The notes: a model not told the origin generated them from the letters alone. Counted from the first letter of the stretch, positions 1 to 8,245 are shown. The stretch: DNA of 38,665 bases from Nitrospira sp. ND1 (GCF_900170025.1 NZ_FWEX01000006.1:1-38665), one strand, 5' to 3'. Translations and numbers: made by a program.

Positions 1-7
1 GGAGGAT

Positions 8-56
8 AATCATGCCAAATTGACCCCTGTCATCATGTGAAATGGACCCCTCCCCC
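8..56. repeat. Left terminal inverted repeat of the IS21 element
   Basis: Bases 21-56 match the reverse complement of 2200-2237 over about 36 positions with a two-base gap and a few mismatches. The match continues outward as AATCATGCCAAATTG here against AATCATCAGCCGAAGTTG at the other end. Two internal copies of the AAATTGACCCC motif are seen, near 17-28 and 40-50, the likely transposase binding sites. Confidence 0.8.
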
Positions 57-76
57 ACAACCAGGAGAGGACACCC

Positions 77-1387
77 ATGGAGCTAGCAGAACCAGTGCGC
101 ACCCCACTACCTTCTTCTCGGGAGACGGCTCGAACGGAGGAGGATGGGATGCTGCGAGAAGACGGCGTGCGAGAGGTGCTGGCGCGACTACAGCGCGGCG
201 AGCGTATCAAAGCCATTGCGCGGGATCTCGGCGTGGCCCGCAATACCGTGAAGCGGTGGCAACGGCTGGGGGGCTGGCGCCCGCGGCCGTCGGGACCCCG
301 CCCCAGTCAGATCGATCCCTATCGGCTATTCGTGGAACGCCGCGGCCCCGAAGTGAATTGGAACGGCCGGGTGCTCCATCGGGAACTGCAGACGTTAGGA
401 TTCGCGGGGACCTACCAACAAGTGCAACGGGCGATTCAGCCGCTCCGCGTCGATCGCGCCTGGGCGACCGTGGCGACTGTGCGGTTTGAGACGACTCCGG
501 GCCAGCAAGCCCAAGTGGATTTTGGCCAAACCCGTCTCTGGATTGGCGACCGGCTGGAAGTCATCCACATCTTTGTGTTCACCCTCGGGTACTCTCGCCG
601 ACTGTGGGCGTCGGCTTATCCGCATGAACGGCTCAGTGCGCTCCTCGATGGGCATGAGCGGGCCTTCCAGCATTTTGGCGGCGTGCCGTTGGAGTGTCTG
701 TACGATAACCCCCGGACCCTGGTCCTGGGCCGGCGCGAGGGCCGCGTGCTCTGGCATCCGGTCTGGGAGGATTTTGCGCGGCGCTATGGGTTTACGCCGC
801 GGGCCTGCCAGCCGTATCGGGCACAGACCAAGGGCAAAGTAGAAAGCGGCGTGAAATATGTGAAGCGCAATGCCCTCGCGGGCCGCCGGTTTGCGTCGTG
901 GGACGCCTTGAACGCCTGGCTGCAGGAGTGGACGGTGACGGTCGCGGATCAGCGCGTCCATGGGACGACGCATGAGCGGCCGATCGAGCGGTTCGCCCGG
1001 GAGACGCTCACGCCGCTGGGCTCGCGGTCCCCCTATCACTATGAACGGGTGCGTCTGCGCCGCGTTCCGGCCGATGCGCTCGTCGCCATCGCGGCCGCCC
1101 GCTATTCTGTGCCGGTGGAGTATGTCGGCACGACCGTCCACGTGCAGGAGAGCAGTCGTCACTATGAAATCTTCCATGGCGGGGTCTGCATTGCGCGGCA
1201 TGCCAAGTCCCCGCGCCATGCGGTGGTCGTGGATCGGGCGCACTATCGCGGGCTGCTGCGCGCGGGCGGACCCGCCCCCACGCCCCGGCCGCCCCAGTGG
1301 GATCCTGGGTATGGGGACCTCGGCGAGGTGATGGTCCGGGATCTGGCCCTCTATGCCGCCGTGGCCGAACCGGGCGGTGCCTCATGA
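77..1387 (+). CDS. istA: IS21 family transposase IstA
   Basis: The protein has 436 residues, a usual size for IstA, the DDE transposase that cuts and joins the element ends. The N-terminal part has a helix-turn-helix (RIKAIARDLGVARNTVKRW, about residues 45-63). The rve-type catalytic core follows, with the three acidic residues recognisable in QVDFGQ, in CLYDNPRT and in KGKVESGVKYVKRN. An AGGAGAGG ribosome binding site at 63-70 supports the ATG at 77. The stop overlaps the istB start (ATGA), as expected for translational coupling. No frameshift is seen. Confidence 0.95.
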   Translation: MELAEPVRTPLPSSRETARTEEDGMLREDGVREVLARLQRGERIKAIARDLGVARNTVKRWQRLGGWRPRPSGPRPSQIDPYRLFVERRGPEVNWNGRVLHRELQTLGFAGTYQQVQRAIQPLRVDRAWATVATVRFETTPGQQAQVDFGQTRLWIGDRLEVIHIFVFTLGYSRRLWASAYPHERLSALLDGHERAFQHFGGVPLECLYDNPRTLVLGRREGRVLWHPVWEDFARRYGFTPRACQPYRAQTKGKVESGVKYVKRNALAGRRFASWDALNAWLQEWTVTVADQRVHGTTHERPIERFARETLTPLGSRSPYHYERVRLRRVPADALVAIAAARYSVPVEYVGTTVHVQESSRHYEIFHGGVCIARHAKSPRHAVVVDRAHYRGLLRAGGPAPTPRPPQWDPGYGDLGEVMVRDLALYAAVAEPGGAS

Positions 1388-2175
1388 GCACGCCCCAACT
1401 GGAGCGACTCCAGGCACACTGTCAGCGCCTGCGCCTCTATCAAGTTGCCGCCGAACTGCCGAGTTTACTGGAGCAGGCGGCCAAGGCGGAACGCTCCTAT
1501 ACCGACTTTTTAGAGGAGGTACTGCGGCGCGAGGTGCAGGCCAAGACCGACAAGCATCTGGCGATGCGGTTGGCGATGGCGCGGTTCCCGTTCCAGAAGA
1601 CGCTGGAGACGTTCGACTTTAAGGTCCAGCCCTCCATTGATGTGAAACTGATCCGTGAACTCGGCACCGGGCGCTATCTGGAGCAGGGCGAGAATGCGTT
1701 GTTCCTCGGGCCGCCCGGCGTCGGCAAAACGCATCTGGCCGTGGCCCTGGGCATCGCGGCCTGTGAACAGGGCCACCGCGTCTTGTTTACGACCGCCATG
1801 GGGCTCCTCGCGACGCTCGGCAAAGCGCTCTCCGAAAACCGGCTGGAGGACCGGCTCAAGGTGCTGGCCCAGCCCCAGCTCTTGATCATTGATGAGATCG
1901 GGTATATCCCCATTGATCGGCAAGGCGCCAATCTGTTCTTCCAGCTCATCTCTCGGCGCTATGAGAAGGGCTCGATCCTGCTCACCAGCAATCAGAGCCT
2001 CGGCGCCTGGGGCGACGTGTTTGGCGATCCGGTGATCGCCACGGCGATTCTCGACCGGCTCCTCCACCATTCCATCACGATCAATATTAAAGGTGAGAGC
2101 TATCGATTGCGAGAGAAGCGGAAGGCGGGGCTCTTCAAGTCCCCTGTCGGTGCCGCGGCCCAGTCGGAGTCATAG
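1384..2175 (+). CDS. istB: IS21 helper ATPase IstB
   Basis: This is a 263-residue AAA+ ATPase of the DnaA/IstB type that assembles on target DNA and stimulates IstA. Walker A is GPPGVGKTHLA (about residues 112-122) and Walker B is LLIIDEIGY. The start at 1384 (MSTPQLERLQ) is preferred over the in-frame upstream start because it overlaps the istA stop as ATGA, the standard arrangement in the family, and matches the usual N-terminus of about 260-residue IstB proteins. The gene is complete up to the conserved C-terminal LREKRKAG region. Confidence 0.95.
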   Translation: MSTPQLERLQAHCQRLRLYQVAAELPSLLEQAAKAERSYTDFLEEVLRREVQAKTDKHLAMRLAMARFPFQKTLETFDFKVQPSIDVKLIRELGTGRYLEQGENALFLGPPGVGKTHLAVALGIAACEQGHRVLFTTAMGLLATLGKALSENRLEDRLKVLAQPQLLIIDEIGYIPIDRQGANLFFQLISRRYEKGSILLTSNQSLGAWGDVFGDPVIATAILDRLLHHSITINIKGESYRLREKRKAGLFKSPVGAAAQSES

Positions 2176-2199
2176 CGCCATCACATGCAGATTCAACTC

Positions 2200-2257
2200 G
2201 GGGGAGGGGTCAATTTCACATCAGAATAAAAGGGTCAACTTCGGCTGATGATTGACA
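2200..2257. repeat. Right terminal inverted repeat of the IS21 element
   Basis: On the minus strand it reads TGTCAATCATCAGCC, then GAAGTTGACCC, then GATGTGAAATTGACCCC, mirroring the left end. The outer TGT at 2257-2255 is the typical IS21 tip. The minus-strand RHS-type gene reads straight into this repeat and stops at the TGA in GTTGACC (2237-2235), so the repeat supplies its last seven or so codons and its stop. Confidence 0.8.
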
Positions 2258-5200
2258 CTTTGTCCACGACCTGCCCATCTACCCCGTAATATTGAGTGGT
2301 GGTCACATGTCCCAACGGATTCGTGGTCGTTGTGGGGAACGTCTTCGTGCTGTCGTACGTCACCGTGCTCACATTGCCGTTGGCATCACGCGTACAGGTG
2401 ATGTTCCCCCACACATCGTATTCGGCTCCCGTGACCGAGAGCCAGTTCGTCGCTTTCGTCAGGTGTCCCTTTGTGGGTGTGGTGGTCCCATTCGGCGAGG
2501 CGCATCCGCCCGTCCCGTCATACAAGAATGTCTTCTGCGCGACGAGATTGACCGAGCTGGTGTTACTGCTGTTGTAGTGCGACTCTCGCGTAGGAAGACC
2601 CACGATCCAGTCTGTCACATTGTCCGAGTAGGTGCGGTATATGGCACGATCATCATATGCGCTCGCCAAATCACCGTAATGGGTTTCATAGGACAGATTT
2701 CCGAACTGGTGATCGTATGCGAACGTGGTGCGTGTGTGGCTCGCACATGTCCCACTTTCACAGAGGTAGGTATCGATCTGCGATTGCGGGGTGTACCAGG
2801 GGGCCGCAAGGTCATTATCGGCCACGTATGCAGTTGTAGTTTCCGAGTAGACCTTCCCTGTCGCATCGGTCACCTTACTACGATAGGGCATGCCCTTCGT
2901 GTAGCCGGTAGGCACGTTCGGATTGTTTGAGTCCACCCCAAGATCATTACCTTGATGGAACCAAGTTTCAGTAATCGCTTGCTCGCCATTCGGTCCCGAC
3001 GGGGCGGTGACCTTCACAGAGTTGAACCCGCGAAATTCGCGTTCAGCAAAGTGGTGGTACCCACCACTATATTCATAGCTTGTCGTGGCGGAGATGCCCG
3101 CACACGCCGTTCCATTCCAGTTGTCGCAGCTCACAATGGAGTTCACGGTTTGGATCGAATAGGGGAGTTGCGTGTTGGTATACCGGGTGGAGGGCTTGTA
3201 GGTGATCGCTCGGCGGCCACCTATCCCATTGGACACGGATAGCAGTTGGCCAGCCACCATGGTGCTTTGGTTTCCGCTTTTTGCCACCCAATAGTTGCCA
3301 TTGGTGCGATCCTCGCACAGAAAATCCGTCTTCCCATCTCCGTTGAAATCGCCATATCTGGTAAAAATCCCGCTACCAACACGGCAAGCCCCTGAAGCCG
3401 AGTTTCCATTGCCGAGCCAAGTTCCGGTATAGCCATTGCCATTGCCGAATCTGATGCCATCACTCAGCGCCACATAATAGGTGCCGGTATTTCGGTCTTC
3501 GCAAACCAGATCGGCCTTCCCATCCCCATTAAAGTCCCCATATTGCGGAGTGACATTGGCTGCCGCCACACAGGCCCCATTGGCCGCATTCCCATTTCCC
3601 ATCCATTCCTGGGTATACCCCCCTCCGCTCCCGAACTTCGTGCCGTCACTCAGAGCCACATAGTAGGTTCCGGAATTTCGATCTTCACAGAGCAGATCGA
3701 TCTTTCCATCGCCATTGAAGTCCCCATACTGCGTCGTGATATTGGCTCCCGCAATGCAGGCGCCGGAGGCGGTGTTCCCGTTACCGAGCCACGTTCCGGT
3801 CCAGCCTGCACCGTTGCCGAATTGTGTGCCATCACTCAACCCTACATAGTAGGTTCCAGTGTTCCGGTCTTCACACAACAAATCCGTTTTCCCATCGCCG
3901 TTGAAATCCCCATATCGTGTCGTGACATTGAGTGCAGGACCACACGCCCCATTCGCGGCATTGCCATTGCCTAGCCAGGTGCCTGTCCACCCACCTCCGC
4001 TGCCAAACTTCGTGCCATCACTCAACGCCATGTAGAAGGTTCCCGTGTTCCGGTCCTCACATAACAAGTCGGTCTTCCCATCGCCGTTAAAGTCCGCATA
4101 CCGCGTGTTGAGTCTGGCTCCCCAAATTGAGTTGGCCGGGTTCGGAAATGCGCAGGCGCCCCCCGCATAACTGCCATTGCCTAACCATATGCCCGTATAG
4201 CCCGCTCCATTCCCAAATTTGGTCCCATCGCTGAGAGCCACATAAAACGTTCCGGTGTAACGATCCTCACACAAGAGGTCGGTTTTTCCATCTCCATTAA
4301 AATCCGCATACTGTGTTCGAATTCCATCATTGTATGGAGGTGCGGCGGGATGAGCAGGATCCCGGTATTGAAATGGCGGCAGTCCACAAGCCCCGCTGGC
4401 GGCATTTCCGTTGCCTAGCCAGGTCCCTGTCCACCCGGCTCCATTATTGAACAGTTCTCCACTACTCAATGCCACATAGTAGGTGCCTGTATAGCGGTCC
4501 TCGCACAGAATGTCCGTCTTCCCATCCCCGTTGAAATCGCCATAGCGCGTATTGACGAGAGGGGCGTTCACGTTAGAGCACGCTCCCGACCCAAGCCACA
4601 GCCCGGTATATCCACCCTCGGGCCCAAATGTGGCTGGTCCCGCTGACCATTCCATGGAAGTGGACGGTAACCGTGTCGCCGTGGCTTCATTGGTAATCGC
4701 GCCCGTGCCATTAATCGTGGCATCGCTGCCAAACTGAGTCACGCTCGTGAGCACCGAACTAGGAATGCTCGATGTCTGGCCGTACGTCATCTTATACGCA
4801 CGCACACTGTTTCCTGAGGCGTGCACCTCAATGGTTTTGAGCCGCTTGGCCGTCTTCACCACGTAGTTGGTCGTAAACATCGACGGCGCATCGCTTCGGT
4901 CCTCAAGATAAAACTTCACGACATTCGTGGGTGCCGTCGTCCCGTTGCCAGCGTACTCAATCCGAGAGAGATAGACCTGTCCTTGGTCAGACACATAGGT
5001 GGCCACCATATAGTTACCGTCTCGATCTTCAATACGATCCAGCAGCCACTTGAATATTCGTGAGGGATTGGCCGAATCCGCCATCCGGGACGCGGCCGTT
5101 TGGCCGAAGAAATACCGCACTCCCTTCTTGTCCGTCGCCTCAAAGTATGCTTGTCCATCCCCAGCACTGAGCTTACGGAACCTGACAAAACTGCGCTCGA

Positions 5201-5636
5201 TCTTCGCACGATATTCGTTAGTCTGTGCTGGCGCTGGAGCCTGCACGAGCTCGGAATTGGCACCGCTCATTCGCGCCACAAAGTCATTGGCGGAATAATT
5301 GAGCCCGTATCGCACTTGTCGCTCCACAGCCCCAAGTTCGAGCTTCCATCCCACCCCTACCCAGCCGTTGCCATTCCCCGACATATAGACCAGACTGAGG
5401 TGTGGTTGGATGCCATTCCGCCCTGGGGGGACTTCAATGGGAATGCTCATCGTGGCTGCGCCAGTAAAGGGATCCGCGTGGGCCTCGCCACCAACATTCC
5501 CAATGGGCATTTCCGGCTGCTGAAGCATTTCTATGGTGCTTGCCTCTTCCGCACGCACCTCGGTCTCAACACTAAACGCCATCAGTAGTCCAGCCAACAC
5601 CGTGCCTGCCATCCTATATCGACGTTCGGGACGCAT
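2235..5636 (-). CDS. Secreted SpvB/TcdB/RHS-type protein, 3' end truncated by the IS
   Basis: 1133 residues remain. An N-terminal signal peptide (hydrophobic core VLAGLLMAFSV, likely cut after VRAEE) is followed by a SpvB-type domain (GAATMSIPIEVPPGRNGIQP, about residues 60-80). Seven FG-GAP/VCBS-like repeats with YGDFNGDGKTDLLCEDR follow (about 365-800), then a TcdB-middle-like region and the start of RHS repeats (TNPLGHVTTTQYYGVDGQVV). Family members normally continue with many RHS/YD repeats and often a toxic C-terminal domain. Here the reading frame enters the IS right end, and the final residues SIISRS come from IS sequence. DNGDG-type loops suggest calcium binding. An AAGGAG site six bases before the ATG supports the start. 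Function is probably surface or secreted interaction or toxin delivery. The remaining product may not be functional. Confidence 0.85.
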   Translation of the reverse strand: MRPERRYRMAGTVLAGLLMAFSVETEVRAEEASTIEMLQQPEMPIGNVGGEAHADPFTGAATMSIPIEVPPGRNGIQPHLSLVYMSGNGNGWVGVGWKLELGAVERQVRYGLNYSANDFVARMSGANSELVQAPAPAQTNEYRAKIERSFVRFRKLSAGDGQAYFEATDKKGVRYFFGQTAASRMADSANPSRIFKWLLDRIEDRDGNYMVATYVSDQGQVYLSRIEYAGNGTTAPTNVVKFYLEDRSDAPSMFTTNYVVKTAKRLKTIEVHASGNSVRAYKMTYGQTSSIPSSVLTSVTQFGSDATINGTGAITNEATATRLPSTSMEWSAGPATFGPEGGYTGLWLGSGACSNVNAPLVNTRYGDFNGDGKTDILCEDRYTGTYYVALSSGELFNNGAGWTGTWLGNGNAASGACGLPPFQYRDPAHPAAPPYNDGIRTQYADFNGDGKTDLLCEDRYTGTFYVALSDGTKFGNGAGYTGIWLGNGSYAGGACAFPNPANSIWGARLNTRYADFNGDGKTDLLCEDRNTGTFYMALSDGTKFGSGGGWTGTWLGNGNAANGACGPALNVTTRYGDFNGDGKTDLLCEDRNTGTYYVGLSDGTQFGNGAGWTGTWLGNGNTASGACIAGANITTQYGDFNGDGKIDLLCEDRNSGTYYVALSDGTKFGSGGGYTQEWMGNGNAANGACVAAANVTPQYGDFNGDGKADLVCEDRNTGTYYVALSDGIRFGNGNGYTGTWLGNGNSASGACRVGSGIFTRYGDFNGDGKTDFLCEDRTNGNYWVAKSGNQSTMVAGQLLSVSNGIGGRRAITYKPSTRYTNTQLPYSIQTVNSIVSCDNWNGTACAGISATTSYEYSGGYHHFAEREFRGFNSVKVTAPSGPNGEQAITETWFHQGNDLGVDSNNPNVPTGYTKGMPYRSKVTDATGKVYSETTTAYVADNDLAAPWYTPQSQIDTYLCESGTCASHTRTTFAYDHQFGNLSYETHYGDLASAYDDRAIYRTYSDNVTDWIVGLPTRESHYNSSNTSSVNLVAQKTFLYDGTGGCASPNGTTTPTKGHLTKATNWLSVTGAEYDVWGNITCTRDANGNVSTVTYDSTKTFPTTTTNPLGHVTTTQYYGVDGQVVDKVSIISRS
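3270..4548 (-). repeat. Tandem ~186-bp repeats coding for FG-GAP-like units
   Basis: Seven copies of a unit with DFNGDGK...CEDR...GTYYVALSDG and a W-x-GNGN-x-A-x-GAC tail lie in one frame. The central units are 62 codons (186 bases) long. The first two have longer, proline-rich linkers, and the last is cut after the YWVAKSG segment. The near-identity at DNA level suggests recent copy-number change by unequal recombination. Confidence 0.85.
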
Positions 5637-6040
5637 GTGAACTCCTTGCTTCGGGGTAGCGGTGGCCTACACAAATGACACGTGCATCGAGCACGGAGCT
5701 TATGGGAAGCGAGTCTCAGCAACAATCACCCCAGATGGATGTACGCCGATCTGGGGGTATGCGCTCACAGGATTGGGATTAGCTGAGTGAGGGGAAGGGG
5801 CCTAACGTGAGTCCTACGGGACGATGTAGAAACTTTTCCGACACACAGTTCATTCGAAAGAGATCTTCCCTTCAGGAATTCCAGGACTCGTCCGCAGGCT
5901 TACGCGTGCTCACAAGCTCTCACTCTAAAGGAGGGCTACCAAATGTGGGATTGAGGGCTGCTAGTCCAGCCCTTAGACTCGCCCGAGTGCTTTTCCTCCG
6001 GCTGGATACTTCTGGTCAACCCCTAAGGCGAGGACATGAC
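5637..6040. other. Divergent intergenic region
   Basis: About 400 bases separate the start of the SpvB/RHS-type gene from the LuxR-type gene. No coding sequence is supported. A reading frame extending the LuxR gene upstream to a GTG at 5807 exists, but its composition is unlike a protein domain and it has no ribosome site. The notable element is the inverted repeat at 5729-5756. No convincing sigma-70 boxes were seen. Confidence 0.5.
5729..5756. promoter_or_regulatory. Perfect 8-bp inverted repeat, operator candidate
   Basis: CCCCAGAT (5729-5736) and ATCTGGGG (5749-5756) are exact reverse complements with a 12-base spacer. The repeat sits about 90 bases upstream of the secreted SpvB/RHS-type gene and upstream of the divergent LuxR-type regulator gene. 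That position fits a binding site for a dimeric regulator controlling one or both genes, possibly the neighbouring LuxR protein itself. No poly-T tract follows, so it is not an obvious terminator. Confidence 0.4.
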
Positions 6041-6712
6041 ATGAAGGTGGCACCTGAATCTACATCGCTGACAGCAGGCAGCGGCGTGCTGAGTCGCACC
6101 GCTCATACCGGCATTCTCCTGCTATCATCCTCCCTTCACGTGCTATACATAAACCCGGAAGGTCGCGCACAGCTTTACGACTTCATCCTACAGCCGCCAC
6201 CCTCTGCATACCTGCCTCCTGCCATTCGTGCCTTCTGTCAGGAACTCTTTGCGACATTGCCAACGACTCCTACACCCAAGGACTGGGAGCACCTTCACCG
6301 CTCGCACGTAGCGATGGTGCCCGCTGGTCCGATTCTCCTCCGAGCATTCGGAGTGCCTGCTCCACTCCATGATGGTGACGGACAACTCCTGCTCCTCATT
6401 GAACCGGCTCAGGCGACTTATCAGCCGGTTCGTTCATCCCCTGCCCCAACGCACCAGATCCACCTGACGCCGCGGGAAGAATCGGTCACGCGCTATCTCC
6501 TGAAAGGTTTCACGAACAAAGAAATTGCGGGCAAGCTAAGGCTAAGCGAACACACGGTGAAAGATCATCTGAAACGTGTGATGAAGAAAACTCAGGCCAC
6601 CACCAGGACTGCCGTGCTCAGCCACCTGCTGAATCACCCCGAACTGATCACTCGGCTCACAACTACCTCGCCCCCTGTCTTGGACCAGGAAATTCATGAA
6701 TTGGCAGTCTGA
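6041..6712 (+). CDS. LuxR-family transcriptional regulator
   Basis: The protein has 223 residues. The C-terminal part carries a LuxR/GerE helix-turn-helix (LTPREESVTRYLLKGFTNKE followed by IAGKLRLSEHTVKDHLKRVM, about residues 145-200). The N-terminal part (HTGILLLSSSLHVLYINPEG) resembles a degenerate PAS-like sensor. No receiver domain is present. The ATG at 6041 is chosen because it follows an AGGCGAGGA stretch and because the upstream extension looks non-coding. The gene overlaps the next one by 17 bases, suggesting co-expression. The divergent neighbour and the inverted repeat between them make it a candidate local regulator; the ligand is unknown. Confidence 0.8.
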   Translation: MKVAPESTSLTAGSGVLSRTAHTGILLLSSSLHVLYINPEGRAQLYDFILQPPPSAYLPPAIRAFCQELFATLPTTPTPKDWEHLHRSHVAMVPAGPILLRAFGVPAPLHDGDGQLLLLIEPAQATYQPVRSSPAPTHQIHLTPREESVTRYLLKGFTNKEIAGKLRLSEHTVKDHLKRVMKKTQATTRTAVLSHLLNHPELITRLTTTSPPVLDQEIHELAV

Positions 6713-7439
6713 GGCCTATGCCAGCCTCCCCTCAGTCCAGCAATTGACGAACGTGCGTTTCCTCTCCCTCACGTCCTTGATAATATTTTTGGCAGCGGAC
6801 GCCTCAGCGACCAACACACTCTTTGAGTGCGTCGATTCCCACGGTAAGCCTGTCTTTACCGATAGTCCTCACCAGCTACTGACCTGCCAGGCGATAGACT
6901 TTTCTTCTCTCCAGCACTCGCTATCCTCTTCACCTCCTGCCGGAGTGCCCTCGACATCGGGCGCAGGTCCGGATGCTGAAAAATCTTTCCCCACGGCCCC
7001 TGTACCGAGCGAACCACAGACTGCTAGGATCCCGGTCGAACGCGTGGAAAATATCCTCATCGTGTCGGCCACCTTGAACGGATCCACACAGGCACGACTT
7101 ATCATCGACACCGGTGCGTCGCAGACAATCATCTCTCAACGACTCGCTTTGGATCTTGGACTATACTCGACAGCCCACACGACTCAGGTCTTACTCCACA
7201 CCGCGAGTGGATCAGTGAAAGCGAATGCGGTGACGCTTGACTCGATTCGGATCGGCGAGGCGGAGATACGGAATAGCCAGGTGTTGATTCATACCCTTCC
7301 AGACCTTCCCTTTGCCGTGGACGGGCTGTTGGGATTGAGCTTTCTTGGCGCTTATCAAATCACCCTCGACACCAAGCGTGGAGAACTTCAGTTGAAATCC
7401 TCGTCAGAGAAATTTGGTGGCCTGGTGGAAAAGAAATAG
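6696..7439 (+). CDS. Secreted retropepsin-like aspartic protease with N-terminal DUF4124-like segment
   Basis: The protein has 247 residues. A hydrophobic signal segment (FLSLTSLIIFLAADASA, about 25-41) precedes a DUF4124-like stretch (LFECVDSHGKPVFTD) and a low-complexity Ser/Pro linker. The C-terminal half is a single retropepsin fold: the catalytic motif LIIDTGASQTIIS lies near residues 130-142 and a second hydrophobic-Gly signature is DGLLGLSFLGAY. Such proteins (clan AA) are usually periplasmic or membrane-anchored homodimeric proteases; the substrate is unknown. The start lies within the end of the LuxR gene (overlap 6696-6712), which suggests translational coupling. The n-region before the hydrophobic core is rather long (about 20 residues), so a later start is possible. 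Confidence 0.75.
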   Translation: MNWQSEAYASLPSVQQLTNVRFLSLTSLIIFLAADASATNTLFECVDSHGKPVFTDSPHQLLTCQAIDFSSLQHSLSSSPPAGVPSTSGAGPDAEKSFPTAPVPSEPQTARIPVERVENILIVSATLNGSTQARLIIDTGASQTIISQRLALDLGLYSTAHTTQVLLHTASGSVKANAVTLDSIRIGEAEIRNSQVLIHTLPDLPFAVDGLLGLSFLGAYQITLDTKRGELQLKSSSEKFGGLVEKK

Positions 7440-7744
7440 ATCCCGGAGAAGCAGAGGAGCAACAATTCTTTGTCGCGGACGATATGTATCCACCGGGTAA
7501 GGTTGCGCTCGCGATGACTACGTCAGTTCAAGAAATGTTTTCCGCCTTACCTCCCCCAGTATGACAACTACCAACCAGCTAGCTATTAACCCTACGTGTT
7601 CCCGGCGTGTTCACAATACAGCAAAAAATGCCTGAACTTGACTCATTTGAACTGAACTGAACAAAAACACAAAACAGCGAAACGCCTCTCCTGGAAAGGC
7701 ATTTATCTACATCAACGACGGTTTATGAAGGAGTACCAGAACGG
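7440..7744. other. AT-richer intergenic region with weak hairpin
   Basis: No gene is supported here. Base composition is more AT-rich than the surroundings (for example the stretch around 7615-7680), consistent with foreign or decaying DNA. An imperfect hairpin is formed by AAACGCCT (7680-7687) and AGGCATTT (7697-7704) with one C-A mismatch. It could end transcription on either strand but lacks a clear T-run. Confidence 0.4.
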
Positions 7745-7784
7745 CTTAGAAGGCTGATGCTCTATCCGACTGAGCTACGGGCGC
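7745..7784 (-). pseudogene. Truncated tRNA-Arg(UCU), 5' half only
   Basis: On the minus strand, bases 7784 to 7745 read as acceptor 5' strand GCGCCCG, TA, the D-arm GCTCAGTCGGATAGAGC, the anticodon-stem 5' strand and the loop CTTCTAA with anticodon TCT. The sequence then diverges right after GC: the expected 3' anticodon strand, variable loop, T-arm (GGTTCGATTCC) and acceptor 3' strand are missing. It sits 29 bases from an integrase remnant, which fits a damaged attachment site. Functional tRNA cannot be made from this fragment. Confidence 0.8.
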
Positions 7785-7813
7785 CCCTGTATTTTCAGTC
7801 ACTTAAGAGATGA

Positions 7814-8245
7814 TTACTCTACAGAGTTTTCGCCTAGTGTTCCCGGCCGGTTCTCATGGAGGTATCTGTGAACCTTTTGGGCAGCGTGAGTCAAGTCTCG
7901 CTCCTCGATGGCATTGTACCGTTTCCACATCTTCTCGGACTTATGGCCAACAATTTTCATAACTGTCGCTGTATCCACCCCTGCGCTTCTGAGATGAGTA
8001 GAAGCACAGTGGCGCATGCCATGAAACCTGAAGTCCGTGATACCTCCCTCCTCGAGGGCCGTATTGAAAGACCGGCTGCCGCGGCTCAATGGTCATTCCT
8101 TATACAAGAAGCTGTGTCGGGATGCCAGGCTCTCCCTTTCCCGACAGAGCCGATGGAGGGGCTCACGTTCCCCGAGCGATCGCGCAAGAACGATCCGCCG
8201 TTTGGAATCTGTCCTTCGACCGAGTGACCGTTCCTCGTTGTAGAC
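7814..8245 (-). pseudogene. Tyrosine recombinase (phage-type integrase) remnant, frameshifted
   Basis: The last 92 codons (7814-8089) encode the catalytic C-terminus: HGMRHCASTHLRSAGVD holds the HxxRH box, and VMKIVGHKSEKMWKRYNAI holds the second histidine and the nucleophilic tyrosine. Upstream the frame is closed by TGA, but a different minus-strand frame (8245 to about 8097) continues with integrase-like SKRRIVLARSLGEREPLHRL and LCRERESLASRHSFLYKE, ending where the downstream frame begins. That frame itself opens after a TAG at 8248. The N-terminal DNA-binding domains and the first catalytic arginine region are absent. The 3' end points at the truncated tRNA-Arg, the usual place of an integrase beside its att site. 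Confidence 0.75.

Larger units (their letters stand above)
1..2257 (+). mobile_element. IS21-family insertion sequence, near-complete
   Basis: The element has the IS21 layout: a long transposase gene (istA) overlapping an ATPase helper gene (istB), flanked by complex terminal repeats. Each end carries two copies of an AAATTGACCCC-like motif, as is usual for IS21 multiple terminal repeats. The right end can be placed at 2257, because its reverse complement starts TGTCAATCATCAGCC and the left end contains a matching AATCATGCC at 8-16. The exact left terminus is at or just outside the window start, so no target-site duplication can be checked. The right end lies inside the 3' part of an RHS-type gene that runs toward it. 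Both transposition genes look intact, so the copy may be active. Confidence 0.9.

Noticed and set aside
14..20. Target-site duplication around the IS using 2238-2245 as the right flank
   Set aside because: The terminal repeats extend further out (to 2257), so this is internal to the element; the true left flank is outside the window.
395..1243. Long minus-strand open frame inside istA
   Set aside because: It is antisense to a well-supported transposase in GC-rich DNA, has no ribosome site and no domain.
3270..4548. Regular direct repeats that might suggest a CRISPR array
   Set aside because: The repeats are 186 bases, in frame, coding, and without short unique spacers.
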